Assembly (NCBI GenBank): GCA_003427395.1
Contig: BFEA01000032.1
Span: 3,424,533-3,457,979, forward strand
Length of the DNA: 33,447 bases
DNA from: Chara braunii
Lineage: Eukaryota > Streptophyta > Charophyceae > Charales > Characeae
Direction: 5' to 3'
Below are positions 9,931 through 20,069 of this stretch, piece after piece (position 1 is the stretch's first letter; each line of letters begins with the position of its first letter). Under the pieces are notes generated by a model that was not told where the DNA came from, ran no database searches, and saw only the letters and a program-made list of their open reading frames with translations. The position numbers and the translations under genes are program-made.

Positions 9931-10263
9931 ACTAAACATGCCAGTAGTGACAAAATTCATGTGAGCTACTGAAGAATATGCAATGATTTTTTTCAGATCG
10001 ATTTGTCTTAATGTAGTTAAGGAAGTATATATTATAGCAATCACACTAAGAGTATAAATGAAAGGAGTGAAATAAAGAGTAGCTTCTAGAAACATTGGTA
10101 TTGAAAATCTTAAAAAACCATAAGTTCCCAATTTTAAGAGAATTCNNGCTAAGATAACAGATCCAGCGGTGGGTGCTTCTACATGAGCTTCAGGTAACCA
10201 AATATGAACTGGTACCATAGGTACTTTCACTGCAAAAGATGCAAAAAAAGCAATCCATAGCAA
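9931..10263 (-). pseudogene. nad4: Nuclear copy of mitochondrial nad4 (NUMT), internal fragment
   Basis: nad4 encodes subunit 4 of respiratory complex I, a proton-pumping inner-membrane protein. Read on the minus strand, about 111 codons match the middle of plant-type NAD4: [67 protein letters not shown] and [19 protein letters not shown]. Similarity begins abruptly at about 10263 and ends abruptly after GMFS at about 9931, with unrelated DNA on both sides. Two unresolved bases (10146-10147) hit two codons. Apart from those the frame is open, which suggests a fairly recent transfer or strong similarity to the living gene. A 333-bp internal piece without a start or promoter cannot be a working gene. 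Confidence 0.9.
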
Positions 10264-10566
10264 CCAGGGTTAATCTCACCTCTTGCTCACTTGTCTCTGA
10301 CTAAGCATGAGCCTGACCCGAAAGGCCACTTCCGAAAGCCCGTAGACTTTGGCCTTTCGGTAGCTATTGCAGCTACGACCTTGACCCCTACGAGACAGAC
10401 TTATGGTTGAGACCCGATGGCTACACTGGTCAGCAACACGCAAACGCTGAAACATATAAACACAGTGAGAGAAAAGGGGAAGAACGGACAGACAAAAGCA
10501 TAAGAAAACAGACAAAGTACAGACGACCAGGGGCAGACACGGCCAGACACAGACATAACAGACAGG
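10264..10566. other. Unassigned sequence with a perfect 11-bp inverted repeat
   Basis: Nothing coding is recognised. CCGAAAGGCCA (10318-10328) and TGGCCTTTCGG (10350-10360) form a perfect 11-bp stem with a 21-base loop. It is followed at once by GTAGCT ATTGC AGCTAC (10360-10376). The foldback could be a transcript structure or the remnant of a mobile element; neither is shown. Confidence 0.5.
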
Positions 10567-11066
10567 ATCTGCCATCTATAGTCTAAGCGCAAAGCACCAA
10601 GTATGGATATCGGCATTGGTTCTGTGTTGGTGATGATGAGACTATACCAACATTGTCAAACGGTGAGCTTCTGTTGTGCTCTTATCTGATGAGACTCAAA
10701 ATGTAGTTCTGCATTTGGTTCGAGGTCACTTGTGTATGATACTGTTGATTCTTGAAGGTCGCTAATGATCAACTTCCTTTACACATATTTATATAGGGAT
10801 ATTATTGTTATTGTATATATATTATTATTATTATTATTATTTCTACAATCAGATTTCGTCTTCTTTCTCACAACGCCTACAAGCAGACAGGCTACACACC
10901 AGATCGGCGACAGGGGCCCAACTCAAAGCACGAAGATATGGGTGGCAAAAACACAGTTCTATTGCAAAATCGCTTTGAGTGGCTATGGTGCATCAGCACC
11001 CGACAAATCTCTATTCGCCCACGAAGGATCGCCCTGGGTATCCCACGTACACCACCCTGCCTCACG
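10567..11066. repeat. Dispersed repeat R, copy 3 (long form)
   Basis: It matches copy 2 in both halves: ATCTGCCATCTATAGTCTAAGC at the start, then a short ATT microsatellite (about 10819-10842), then the GATCGGCGACAGGG ... CGCCCTGGGTATCCCACG region. The NUMT at 9931-10263 lies between copies 2 and 3. Confidence 0.75.
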
Positions 11067-11138
11067 AACAGTCACATCATGACAAACACAAGCACACAGT
11101 GCACAATCACGCAGGTCACAGTGATACGCGCACACACG

Positions 11139-11242
11139 GACTATGACATACACAGTGGGGCACAGCCTGTGACATACACAGTCGGACGCGGACTGCGAAA
11201 TGTACAGTGGGACGTAGACCGTGACGAACACAGTAGTACACG
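11139..11242. repeat. 26-bp minisatellite, four copies
   Basis: Imperfect units begin at 11139, 11165, 11191 and 11217, exactly 26 bp apart, each with GAC/CTGTGACATACACAGT-like sequence. The overlapping 126-codon open frame (10938-11318) arises from this repeat and the preceding R copy; I see no domain in it. Confidence 0.75.
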
Positions 11243-11266
11243 AAGAGAGACACATACTTTGGCCTT

Positions 11267-11646
11267 GGCAATGGTCTACAGGGCCGACATCTTCATGTAC
11301 TTCGGCGATTACTGCTGACGTAAACAGGGTGCATCATTGTTAGTCACTATTGGTTAACGGGGACCCCCACTTTTCGGCCCTGGGTAACCATGAATGATCC
11401 TGAAATTAGGGTTTCGGGGTCGGTTAACCATCTCTCTTCATAGGCTGCTAGTAGTTGTGTGATAGTGGTATGGGTGTTGAGCATGAAGTAGGAGAGAGGA
11501 CTCAGGGTGCATGCGTTGGGATGGCAAAAGTATGCTCTCATAAGCAGTCCAGATTCAGAACTTGGTTTTTGGTTGGTGGAATTTCAATGCATTCTGCCTC
11601 CTGGGCAGTGACTAACTTCTGACTTGCTGTGAGTTCCATCCGAAGT
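11267..11646. other. Unassigned intergenic sequence
   Basis: No gene, RNA or known element is recognised. GGTTAAC occurs twice (about 11351 and 11423). The stretch ends in a sequence (CATCCGAAGTTTACCAATG) that resembles the end of the R repeat before another ATT microsatellite. Confidence 0.5.
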
Positions 11647-11668
11647 TTACCAATGTTATTATTATTAC

Positions 11669-11707
<39 letters not shown>

Positions 11708-11731
11708 TTTTTTTTTTTAATTATTATTATT
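11647..11731. repeat. (ATT)n microsatellite with a T-run
   Basis: A long ATT tract is interrupted by about ten Ts near 11708-11718. It is the fourth ATT tract of the window, and again lies just after an R-like 3' end. Confidence 0.9.
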
Positions 11732-12572
11732 CGGAGCAGCATAAGACAATAAGGGAGTCAGAAATGGGAGAAATGCGGGAGTTAAAAAGGGAAAAGCCAT
11801 ACGGAACCTACCTCCTCCATCCTCCTCCATTTTTTTCCCTGGTTGACCCTCTCTGACATCTATCTTCTCGGCTACAAATGTCGGATGATGTATTCCCTCT
11901 AAGACAAATCCTGAGTACTTGTTAAGGATTCAGATAATCGATTGCGTAGATTGGACATGGTCGATGACAGGGCGATTGCGGGAGCTCTGCCGGAGTTCAG
12001 GCGGAACTCTAGAGGCAGGGAGCAGTAAGGTACGCATATTTCAATCTAACCATTTGAATCAGAATTTCTTCATGACTAAATCCAAACGAAAGGGGAAAAA
12101 GTGTGGATGCCTGTATAAGGAAGGGAAAAGCATTAATTGAGTGGAAGAGGTCTGACTGGGTATGACTAACTGTTGTTGGTAAACGTAGCGAGAACGAGAA
12201 GTGCCAAGTCACTGTCTCGCTATATGAGTGTTTTTTGGGGGGGATGTGATGGCAAGGGGGATTGGCTTCGTGCAATCTTCCCTTGCTTAATAGACCACCT
12301 GACTATTGATTGATAAGGGATGGGGTTCACAGTGGAATGAAGGACTTGTGCATAATACGATTGGATACTGTATGATGGGTTACCTCAACAAACCCTTACC
12401 CTACGTTTGACCTATGCCTACATACTCTCAAAAGTCCAAACTGACACAGTCGGGGATTAGGCGGATGATTTTAAGACATGGGGTACAAGTCTCGTATGGC
12501 CTACCCGCGTGATCTTAAAGGCTTCCGAACGACCCAGGGCTCAAGGGGGGTCAAAAGCAACGACTTGCAAAA
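11732..12572. other. Unassigned sequence between microsatellite and satellite
   Basis: No protein of more than about 90 codons and no recognisable domain is present. The longest frame (12009-12275, minus strand) has no motif and no repeat-copy support. I see no tRNA or rRNA. Confidence 0.5.
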
Positions 12573-12573
12573 G

Positions 12574-13800
12574 GTGTGATAAGAGTAGTGAGGCTCCATG
12601 AAGCCTGCCTTATCACACTAATAACACAAACAGTGATAAGAGTAGCGAGGCTCCGAGAAGCCTGCCTTATCACTGTAATAACAAAGAACAATGTGCTAAG
12701 AGTAGCGAGGCTATGGATGATGAAAGTTAAAAGAATATTCTTAAAAAAATAATTTACCACTCAATAAATAATTCACCACTAGCTAATAGAGGGGGGGGGG
12801 GCAGTCTTTCGAGAAGCCTGCCTTATCACTGTAATAACAAAGAACAATGTGATAAGAGTAGCGAGGCTCCGAGAAACCTGCCTTATCACTGTAATAACAA
12901 AGAANNNNNNNNNNNNNNNNNNNNNNNNNNNNNNNNNNNNNNNNNNNNNNNNNNNNNNNNNNNNNNNNNNNNNNNNNNNNNNNNNNNNNNNNNNNNNNNN
13001 NNNNNNNNNNNNNNNNNNNNNNNNNNNNNNNNNNNNNNNNNNNNNNNNNNNNNNNNNNNNNNNNNNNNNNNNNNNNNNNNNNNNNNNNNNNNNNNNNNNN
13101 NNNNNNNNNNNNNNNNNNNNNNNNNNNNNNNNNNNNNNNNNNNNNNNNNNNNNNNNNNNNNNNNNNNNNNNNNNNNNNNNNNNNNNNNNNNNNNNNNNNN
13201 NNNNNNNNNNNNNNNNNNNNNNNNNNNNNNNNNNNNNNNNNNNNNNNNNNNNNNNNNNNNNNNNNNNNNNNNNNNNNNNNNNNNNNNNNNNNNNNNNNNN
13301 NNNNNNNNNNNNNNNNNNNNNNNNNNNNNNNNNNNNNNNNNNNNNNNNNNNNNNNNNNNNNNNNNNNNNNNNNNNNNNNNNNNNNNNNNNNNNNNNNNNN
13401 NNNNNNNNNNNNNNNNNNNNNNNNNNNNNNNNNNNNNNNNNNNNNNNNNNNNNNNNNNNNNNNNNNNNNNNNNNNNNNNNNNNNNNNNNNNNNNNNNNNN
13501 NNNNNNNNNNNNNNNNNNNNNNNNNNNNNNNNNNNNNNNNNNNNNNNNNNNNNNNNNNNNNNNNNNNNNNNNNNNNNNNNNNNNNNNNNNNNNNNNNNNN
13601 TGCCTTATCACTGTAATAACAAAGAACAATGTGATAAGAGTAGCAAGGCTCCGAGAAGTCTGCCTTATCACTGTAATGACAAGAACAAGTGTGATAAGAG
13701 GAGCGAGGCTCCGAGAAGCCTGTCTTATTACTATGATGACAAGAACAAGTGTGATAAGAAGAGCGAGGCTCCGAGAAGCCCGCCTTATTACCGTTTGACC
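12574..13800. repeat. 60-bp hairpin satellite spanning the assembly gap
   Basis: The unit is 60 bp: GTGATAAGAGTAGCGAGGCT, then CCGAGAAGCCTGCCTTATCA, then CTGTAATAACAAAGAACAAT. Units or partial units start near 12576, 12633, 12693, 12849, 13631, 13690 and 13750. Each unit folds: the outer arms GTGATAAG and CTTATCAC pair, and the inner arms AGGCT and AGCCT pair around CCGAGA. One unit (from 12693) is split by about 106 bp (around 12711-12813) with a G run. Long frames across the gap are made of this repeat plus unknown bases and are not genes. Confidence 0.93.
12905..13600. other. Assembly gap (696 N)
   Basis: Satellite sequence enters at 12904 and leaves at 13601. The GTGATAAG starts on either side (12849 and 13631) are 782 bp apart, close to 13 units of 60 bp, so the gap probably contains only more satellite. 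Confidence 0.9.
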
Positions 13801-15039
13801 CTGATCTAATGTAAGACAATAGATAGGAGGAGCAGTGCCCTCGAGGTCTGCCCTATCATAAACTGAAGCCAATGGAGGATGGGTAGATCCCGATCGGTCT
13901 ACCAACGACCATCAACCTTTCCATATAACTGGATCAATCAATCACTAACAAGCTACTTCTGATTCTAGTAAGGAGAGGATAAGTGAGATCTTGGCCCTGA
14001 GAGACTTATCACTCTTGAAACTCTGATTTGATCTCTATCATATGATTCCTCTCTAAAATGAATTGACGGTATTGCTTGTGATTGCCGAAAAGAAAGCCAA
14101 GATATGAGACTTTGTAAATAACCGTAAAAGAAATCTATGTAGGATCACTGGGTTGGAGGAGCTGAGAATGAACCCTGTTCATTACCTAAACCAATAGGGC
14201 GACTGTCTGGCAGTCAGATAAGGATAGAAGTTAGACAAAGGGGTCACCGGTACTCGTTGACCTCTAGGTTATGTAGCAATCTTCCAGATCCCAGTGAACG
14301 GGTGTTAAGTTTTCTTTCGAACTGTGTTGTGCCTACAGGTTTCATCGCTCTTGGAGAGAATTACGAAAAAGTACCGTAAGGAATTGCAATTTTGTTATCA
14401 TTAGATAACAGGTCGGTAGGACTCTGACTCAACTTCCATATGGCTTGATACCCACGCTTAAGACAAAACCTGAAAAGGGAATGGACATATCTTCCCCTGT
14501 ATCTAAGCCTGAATTGTCCAAGTCACTCTCGAAGGTCTTTGAAAAAGTGAAGGGCTGGGTAAAAGGAATCAGGAGTAGGAAGAAGTGTTGTTTTCAAGGT
14601 TTTGGGGAGTGAGGGACTTGTTATGGATGAGTTAAAGGTTGACGATTATAGCGCATTCTGTGTTTTGCATTTGTACGCGTGTATGTGATTTCTTGCATCT
14701 ACACAGGTGTTGGGCAGTGGACTGTCTTTCTAAACTTTGAGATCATCTGGGATATCCGGACACGGGGCACCACAATTGTGAGAGTGAGGTCTACCGCTCA
14801 TTCGCTCCCCCAATTTATATATATACATATATATATATGAGACAAGGTTAGGAAGGTTATTGTCTAGGATTTCTATTGCAGATTACAGAAAGGACTAAGA
14901 CTTTGACATTTTTTTCATATGGTCAGCGAAGGAACATAGATTCGTTGGTACAGTCAGCTAAAGCATGGAAGACTGTCCGGAAAAGTCGACCTGATAAGAT
15001 AGTCGGTCCGAAGGAGTTAGCACCTCGGGGCACGATAGA
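13801..15039. other. Unassigned sequence after the satellite
   Basis: The first ~60 bases still resemble the satellite (GGAGGAGCAGTGCCCTCGAGGTCTGCCCTATCATA). The rest has many stops in all frames. An AT dinucleotide tract lies at about 14812-14838. The frame 14876-15214 runs into the inverted repeat arm and has no recognisable domain. Confidence 0.5.
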
Positions 15040-15343
15040 CGGGTCAGTCTTAAGGCGTTCTACCGCGCATATGCCTATGCTACGGCGATCGAGAAAAACG
15101 CCCTCGACTGACCTACCTCTGCGATTGCATGTAAAAGACTTCGCACGTGGGTCAGTAGCTCAACAGGGATACGCCCACCTAAGGGATGGTGACAACTCCC
15201 ACAGGTGGAGGTGAGTTGTACCTCGCGGGATCTCTAACCTGTCGTAGGGATTCGTGAGAGGTATAGTACGTGCGCACGGTCGGAGTGGTGTTTCGCTAAG
15301 GTAACATAAGACTCCGGCGTGATACGACCGTGAGGTCCGACAC
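15040..15343 (-). repeat. Inverted copy of the unit A/B start (segment X)
   Basis: The reverse complement matches the beginning of unit A (about 15622-15985) and of unit B (18336 onward). Shared landmarks include CTATGCTAC, CCACCTCTGCGATTG, GGGATACGCCCACC, GGTGACAACTCCC and AGGTGGAGGT. Similarity is moderate, with substitutions and small indels. Together with unit A it forms head-to-head arms around a ~280-bp spacer. Confidence 0.8.
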
Positions 15344-15388
15344 AAGAATTACTTTGCGTCTGGGTGTGGGACCGCCGCGCGCGACACC

Positions 15389-15630
15389 GTGCCAGTGGAT
15401 CAGGGTCATCACCCCCAGGGGGATTTGCACACCCTCCTCACCTCCCTTCTCACGTCCATCCAGGTGCAGCTGGCGACCCTTGTGCCCTTACACACGCAGG
15501 TGGCGACTCTTGCCGCTGGCATGCGGCAACTCCAGGACGCTGCCCGTCCTTCCTCTCCTAACTCTCTCTCTTCTCCTGGCTCCCAGTTCGGGTCCCCAAT
15601 CCTCCGACGTGGTGGCCACGGTGTCGAGCG
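15389..15630 (+). pseudogene. Possible coiled-coil (gag-like) fragment
   Basis: In the spacer between the inverted arms one frame reads as a leucine-zipper-like stretch: LHTLLTSLLTSIQVQLATL followed by HTQVATLAAGMRQLQDAA, then a Pro/Ser-rich tail (about 15540-15600). Such N-terminal coiled coils are common in plant LTR-retrotransposon gag proteins. There is no ATG at the start (the frame opens on a GTG), no further domain, and the frame runs into segment X at 15622. It may be a truncated gag start or a chance frame. I do not claim a function. Confidence 0.3.
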
Positions 15631-15806
15631 CATCGGTCTCACACCTCATAAGGGCGGGACCCTCCCGGCCACATCACGTAGGAGTTGGTCTCATCCTCAT
15701 CGAGATACACATGGAGCTTCCGCAAGCCGCTCTGGCCGAGTGCGCCAACCATACCTCTCGCAAACCCCTATGACAGGATAGGGCCAACGTGAGGCACGAC
15801 TTACCT

Positions 15807-15840
15807 CCACCTTGCGGGAGTTGTCACCTCCCTTCGGTGG
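15807..15840. repeat. Two-step hairpin inside segment X
   Basis: CCACC (15807-15811) pairs with GGTGG (15836-15840) and GGGAG (15816-15820) pairs with CTCCC (15828-15832). The same nested arms are present in unit B near 18527-18560, where one base outside the stems differs. Confidence 0.55.
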
Positions 15841-16186
15841 GCGTATCCCCGCCGAGCTACCAGTCCACAGTACGAAAGCTAATCAGTTACAATCGCAGAG
15901 GTGGACCAGCCAAGGGCGTTTCTCGTTCGCTGTAGCATAGGGGGCACGCGTGGTCTCACGCCTCTATCGGACCCGCATGCGAACCGACGCACTGGGGGGG
16001 GGCTGAAGTCCCAAGCGCGACTTGTCGTCGGTTGACTAGGACGCATCTCACTCACCACGCATTACACCACAACACTCACACATACAGAACGACACAAATC
16101 AAACAACATAACAACATTCCTAGTCCCTTTTGTATCCATCCCATAACCTTCCGACGCATAAATCGAATAGGCGACGCGCGCGGGAC

Positions 16187-16198
16187 TTAGTATAAAAA
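16187..16198 (+). promoter_or_regulatory. TATA-like element in unit A
   Basis: CTTAGTATAAAA precedes a GC-rich start and a conserved GCAAGC...GCAGTCGC(A/G)ATGATGGCGT stretch. The same arrangement recurs in unit B at about 18917. Promoter function is inferred from the TATAAA word and its conservation only. Confidence 0.4.
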
Positions 16199-17379
16199 TT
16201 GCACGGTCGCAGGGCCTTCTCAGGTCGACGAGCGATGCAAGCATTCGCAGGCAGTCGCAATGATGGCGTACTATGTAGTGCCCATAATCAAGCGGTCCCT
16301 CGTGGATCCGGGTACACTCAAGTGTCAATCTCGAAGTATCGAGGGGGTCAACCCCTTCACGATATTGCGCGACTGAAAGAATAGTCGTTCGGCCTCCGCG
16401 ACATCATCGACCCTTAGACTGAGTGTCCCGGTGGGCAGGGCAAATAGACTCTGCACGGGGGGTGATCCCTCCCACATGGAGTCTAGGACTTGGGATGTCA
16501 TGGACAAGGACCTCGAATCCAGGCCCAGGACCAACGTCCGACTTAAGAATTTTTTAAGAAGCAAACAACAGTAAAGGGAGGAAGTTTCCTTTCCTCTTTC
16601 AACCTCAGCCCGAATCAGACCCTTAAGCGTGAACTCTTGGCCACGCTGACACTTAAACATAGGTATACATATATATATATGTATATATATATGGGAATAA
16701 ATATGTGACGATCACTCCTCACAATCACAGTGGGACTCCTCTTAGCCATATATGTGCATGTGATCGCAGCCAGTCAAATCCAAAGTCAGAACCACAAAAC
16801 ATACATGCAATCACATCAAAGAATCAACAAAAGTCCACACACTACACGGGGTCAACTTCAACCACTCTCTATACTCATATCCGTTGTTTTAGCCATGCAA
16901 GCCCCAACCTTTGTCCAACCTTCTAAAAATAAATACTTAGCACCTTCGTTAAATGACCATTTAATAAAAGTCTGGGTGAAAATCCTAACAAAATAATAGA
17001 AACCACCAAGGCTAAAACCTTTTATGTTGAATATTGAGAATGAATTGGTGTTGAGTCGTAGACCGACGAATCGGCAATCGACCTATTATGAGTGATAACA
17101 GAAGATGATCCTTATAGGATCAAGCTGAAACTAGTTCAAATTTTGAATCAGAACGACCGAAAGGACATGTACCATAAGACAGGTCAATGCCCAAGCATTC
17201 ATCAGTGTATGGGGAGTAAACCTCCATAACACATCCTCACTCAATACTGTCTACTAAGTAAAACTAAGTTTGCCCTTAAGTCGATGCCCTACGAAAAGGC
17301 AAATCTTTGACATAATCTCCCCTTTACAGGGTGGATTGTCAATATCGCTACTGGTCAAAAATAGAACCTAACTCTTCTA

Positions 17380-17940
17380 AACTAAGAAAAATTCGTCAGC
17401 GCTTCCCGTAGGAAAAATGTCTTTTTCGAATTTATATTAGCTCAAATATGAAAACTGAAACAATATTTAACTCTGAAAAATTAAGTTTTGTCTAACTCCC
17501 TGAATTAATAAAAAATTGGGCATCATTTCCTTTATAAAAGTAGCCTTCCCAGATTTATACTAAGTCAGATAAGAACTTAAAGTAAAGCTTGAGTTTAACA
17601 AAGACAAAATTTGATCTAACTTTTTTGTTTTGTAGAAATTTCGGCAGCGCTTCCCGTAGAGAAAGTAGCTTTCCGAAATTTATACAAAGTTAAGTTTAAA
17701 TCTAGAAATAACTTTGACTTCCCAAAGTTAAATTTTGTCTAACTCTCTGATTTAACAAAACTTTTGGCAGCACCCCCTTTAAAAAAAGAGACTTTCCAAA
17801 TTGTTACTAAGCCATACATAAAATTTAGACAAGATGAATTTTTGAAAAGTCAAAATATGATTAACTTCTTGGTTTTGTAGAAATTTGGGCAACGCTTCCC
17901 ATAGAGAAAGTAGCTTACCGAGATTTATACAAGACCAAGT
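17380..17940. repeat. Five ~120-bp tandem repeats with hairpins (unit A)
   Basis: The core GGCAGCGCTTCCCGTAGAGA or a variant recurs near 17396, 17520, 17643, 17768 and 17888, about 120-125 bp apart. Each core is flanked by complementary arms: AAATTCG/CGAATTT in copy 1 (17389-17395 with 17427-17433) and AAATTTCGG/CCGAAATTT in copy 3 (17636-17644 with 17673-17681). Copies 2, 4 and 5 have weaker pairing. Confidence 0.8.
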
Positions 17941-18916
17941 ATAACAAAAAATCCAAGAAAATGCAGAACCTAAGTAAAATAAACTTAGCTCAGAAAATGC
18001 AGAAATTGAACTAAATTTTATAGCTCTAGCACGTGACGAGCAACTAAAGCAACTACCTATCAAACTGAAACTTAAACTAAGTAGTAGTCTCACTTAGCCA
18101 CATGCAAGGTCAAACCACAAAAGTAAGTACTCTCACCAGCCCAAAGTCGAACTTGTCAAACAATAGTTCAGTCTTTCAATGATTTGTCCCTTATACCCAG
18201 CTTATATAAGACATAAAGCTAGACCACCCAAACTTATGGAACAGTGTCCAGCTCAACCATTGAGTATACACAAACAGAGGGCACAACTACTTCTCTCTTC
18301 TTTGGGCATGAGACTAGGTTATCCAGCCTAGCCGCTGTCGAGCGCATCGGTCCTGCACCGCACAAGGCAGCGCGGGACCCTCCCGGCCGCGTCATGCATG
18401 AGTTGGTCTAAATCCTCGTTGCGAATATACATGGAGCTTCCGCAAGCTGCTCCGGCTGAGTGCGCCAGCCATACCTCTCACGAGCCCCTACGACAGGATA
18501 AGGCCTACGCGAGGCACGACTTACCTCCACCTTACGGGAGTTGTCACCTCCCTTCGGTGGGCGTATCCCCGCCGAGCTACCAGTCCACAGTACGAAAGCT
18601 AATCAGTTGCAATCGCAGAGGCGGACCAGCCGAGGGCATTTCTCGTTCGCTGTAGCATAGGGGGTACGCGTGGTAATACGCCTCTATCGGACCCTCACGC
18701 GAACTGACATCTTGGGGGGGTTGAGGTCCCAAGCGCGACTCGTCGTCGGTCGACTAGGACGTATCCACACGCCACGCGCACACCATTATAAGGAACATAA
18801 AAATAAACACACACACACACACACGACACTGAACAAACCACGCAACAACACTCCTAGTCCCTTAGTAGCTATCCCACAACTTTTCGATGCGGAAATCGGA
18901 TAGGCGTCTCGCGCGA

Positions 18917-18928
18917 GACTTAGTATAA
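18917..18928 (+). promoter_or_regulatory. TATA-like element in unit B
   Basis: CTTAGTATAAAA is in the same context as the element at 16187 of unit A, followed by CGCAGTCGCGATGATGGCGT-like sequence. Promoter role is inference. Confidence 0.4.
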
Positions 18929-20069
18929 AACCGCGCGGACGCAGGGTTAACTCATATCGACTCGCAATGCAAGCGTACGCAAGCAGTCGCGATGATGGCG
19001 TTCTATGTAGTACCCATACTCATGCGATCCTCGTTAACTTCGAGGGTCGCGTTCGGCACTCAGGTGTCGGTTGACACGCGCCTTGAGGGACTGATCTCTC
19101 GATGCTGGTCAACCGCCAAGTGCGGTTGAGAACCACATCCTCTTCTGCACCCTGCGGAGAGTGGGTGGTACACAGGTTCATACCTGTGGTGGCAATCATC
19201 TCTTATCGTCCTGGAGACCAACTCCATCATCTAGGGCTTGAAAGAGAAGTCAAGGGGTTTTGACTTTGACGGCTGCCACTGACTACAACGTCCAACTATA
19301 AAAGCTCTAAAAAGCAAAGGGTAAAAAAAAATCTCCCTTTTATCTTAAAACATAATCTGTCTAACCCTTACGCACGATCAGAGTAAGGCGCGCGAATGCT
19401 CAAGGCCCATATAAATATATATAAGGGTTATTTATATAAGACGATCACTTCTCACAGTCACAGTGAGACTCCTCTTAGTCATATATATATGCATGTGAGC
19501 ACAGGCAGTCAAATCCAAAGTCCGAATCGCCAAAACATACCTGCAATCACATCAAAGATCCAACCAAAAAGTCCATGTACTACACGGGGTCAACTTCAAC
19601 CATTTTCTTCACTTAGTGATACAAATCAATACTCAGTATCTTTGTTAAATGACCATTCAATAACGTCTGGGTAAAAACACAATGAAACAAATCAAACCAC
19701 ATGTCTAAAGCTTTTAGGTTGAGTGACAAGAATGGATTGGAGTTTAATCGTAAACCGACAAATTGGCAACCGACCTGTTATCAGTGATAACAGAAGATGA
19801 CCCTCGTAGGATCAAGCTGAATCTAACCCAAATCCTGAATCAATCGATCAAGAAGACCTGTATCACAAGACAAGTCAACCCCCAAGCTAAATCTATAAGT
19901 CTATGGAGAATAATCTCCATATCACAAGCTTGTTCAAAATCATTCCATCTAACTAAGCCTAAGTCTACCTCTAAGCAAGTGCCAAAAGAAAGGTAGACCC
20001 TGACAGAATCTCCACTATACAGAGTGGATTTTTCAGAATCGCCACCTGTCAAAATATAATCTAACTCCT

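Larger units (their letters stand above)
15622..18335. repeat. Long tandem unit A (2.7 kb)
   Basis: The unit begins TGTCGAGCGCATCGGTC and is followed at 18336 by a second unit starting with the same word. A and B agree in order: segment X (about 400 bp), a TATA-like CTTAGTATAAAA (about 16187), GACGATCACT(C/T)CTCACA, ACTACACGGGGTCAACTTCAACC, five ~120-bp hairpin repeats (17380-17940), TCTAGCACGTGACGAGCAAC and one CAAACTTATGG hairpin. The middle (about 16320-16650) is poorly conserved. No coding frame is shared. It may be a long LTR or a complex satellite; termini and target duplications do not settle this. Confidence 0.8.

Noticed and set aside
10680-10710. CTGATGAGACTC, another hammerhead-like word
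   Set aside because: The CGAAA box is absent and the two other R copies lack the core.
12574-13800. CRISPR-like array (regular 60-bp repeats)
   Set aside because: The repeats have no unique spacers; the whole 60-bp unit is repeated, in a eukaryotic context.
12779-13905. Long frames of 250-350 codons across the N gap
   Set aside because: They consist of satellite repeat plus unknown bases.
19095-19195. Possible tRNA (GGTTCATACC and several small stems)
   Set aside because: No acceptor stem, anticodon arm or A box in tRNA order; only isolated hairpins such as CAACCGC/GCGGTTG.
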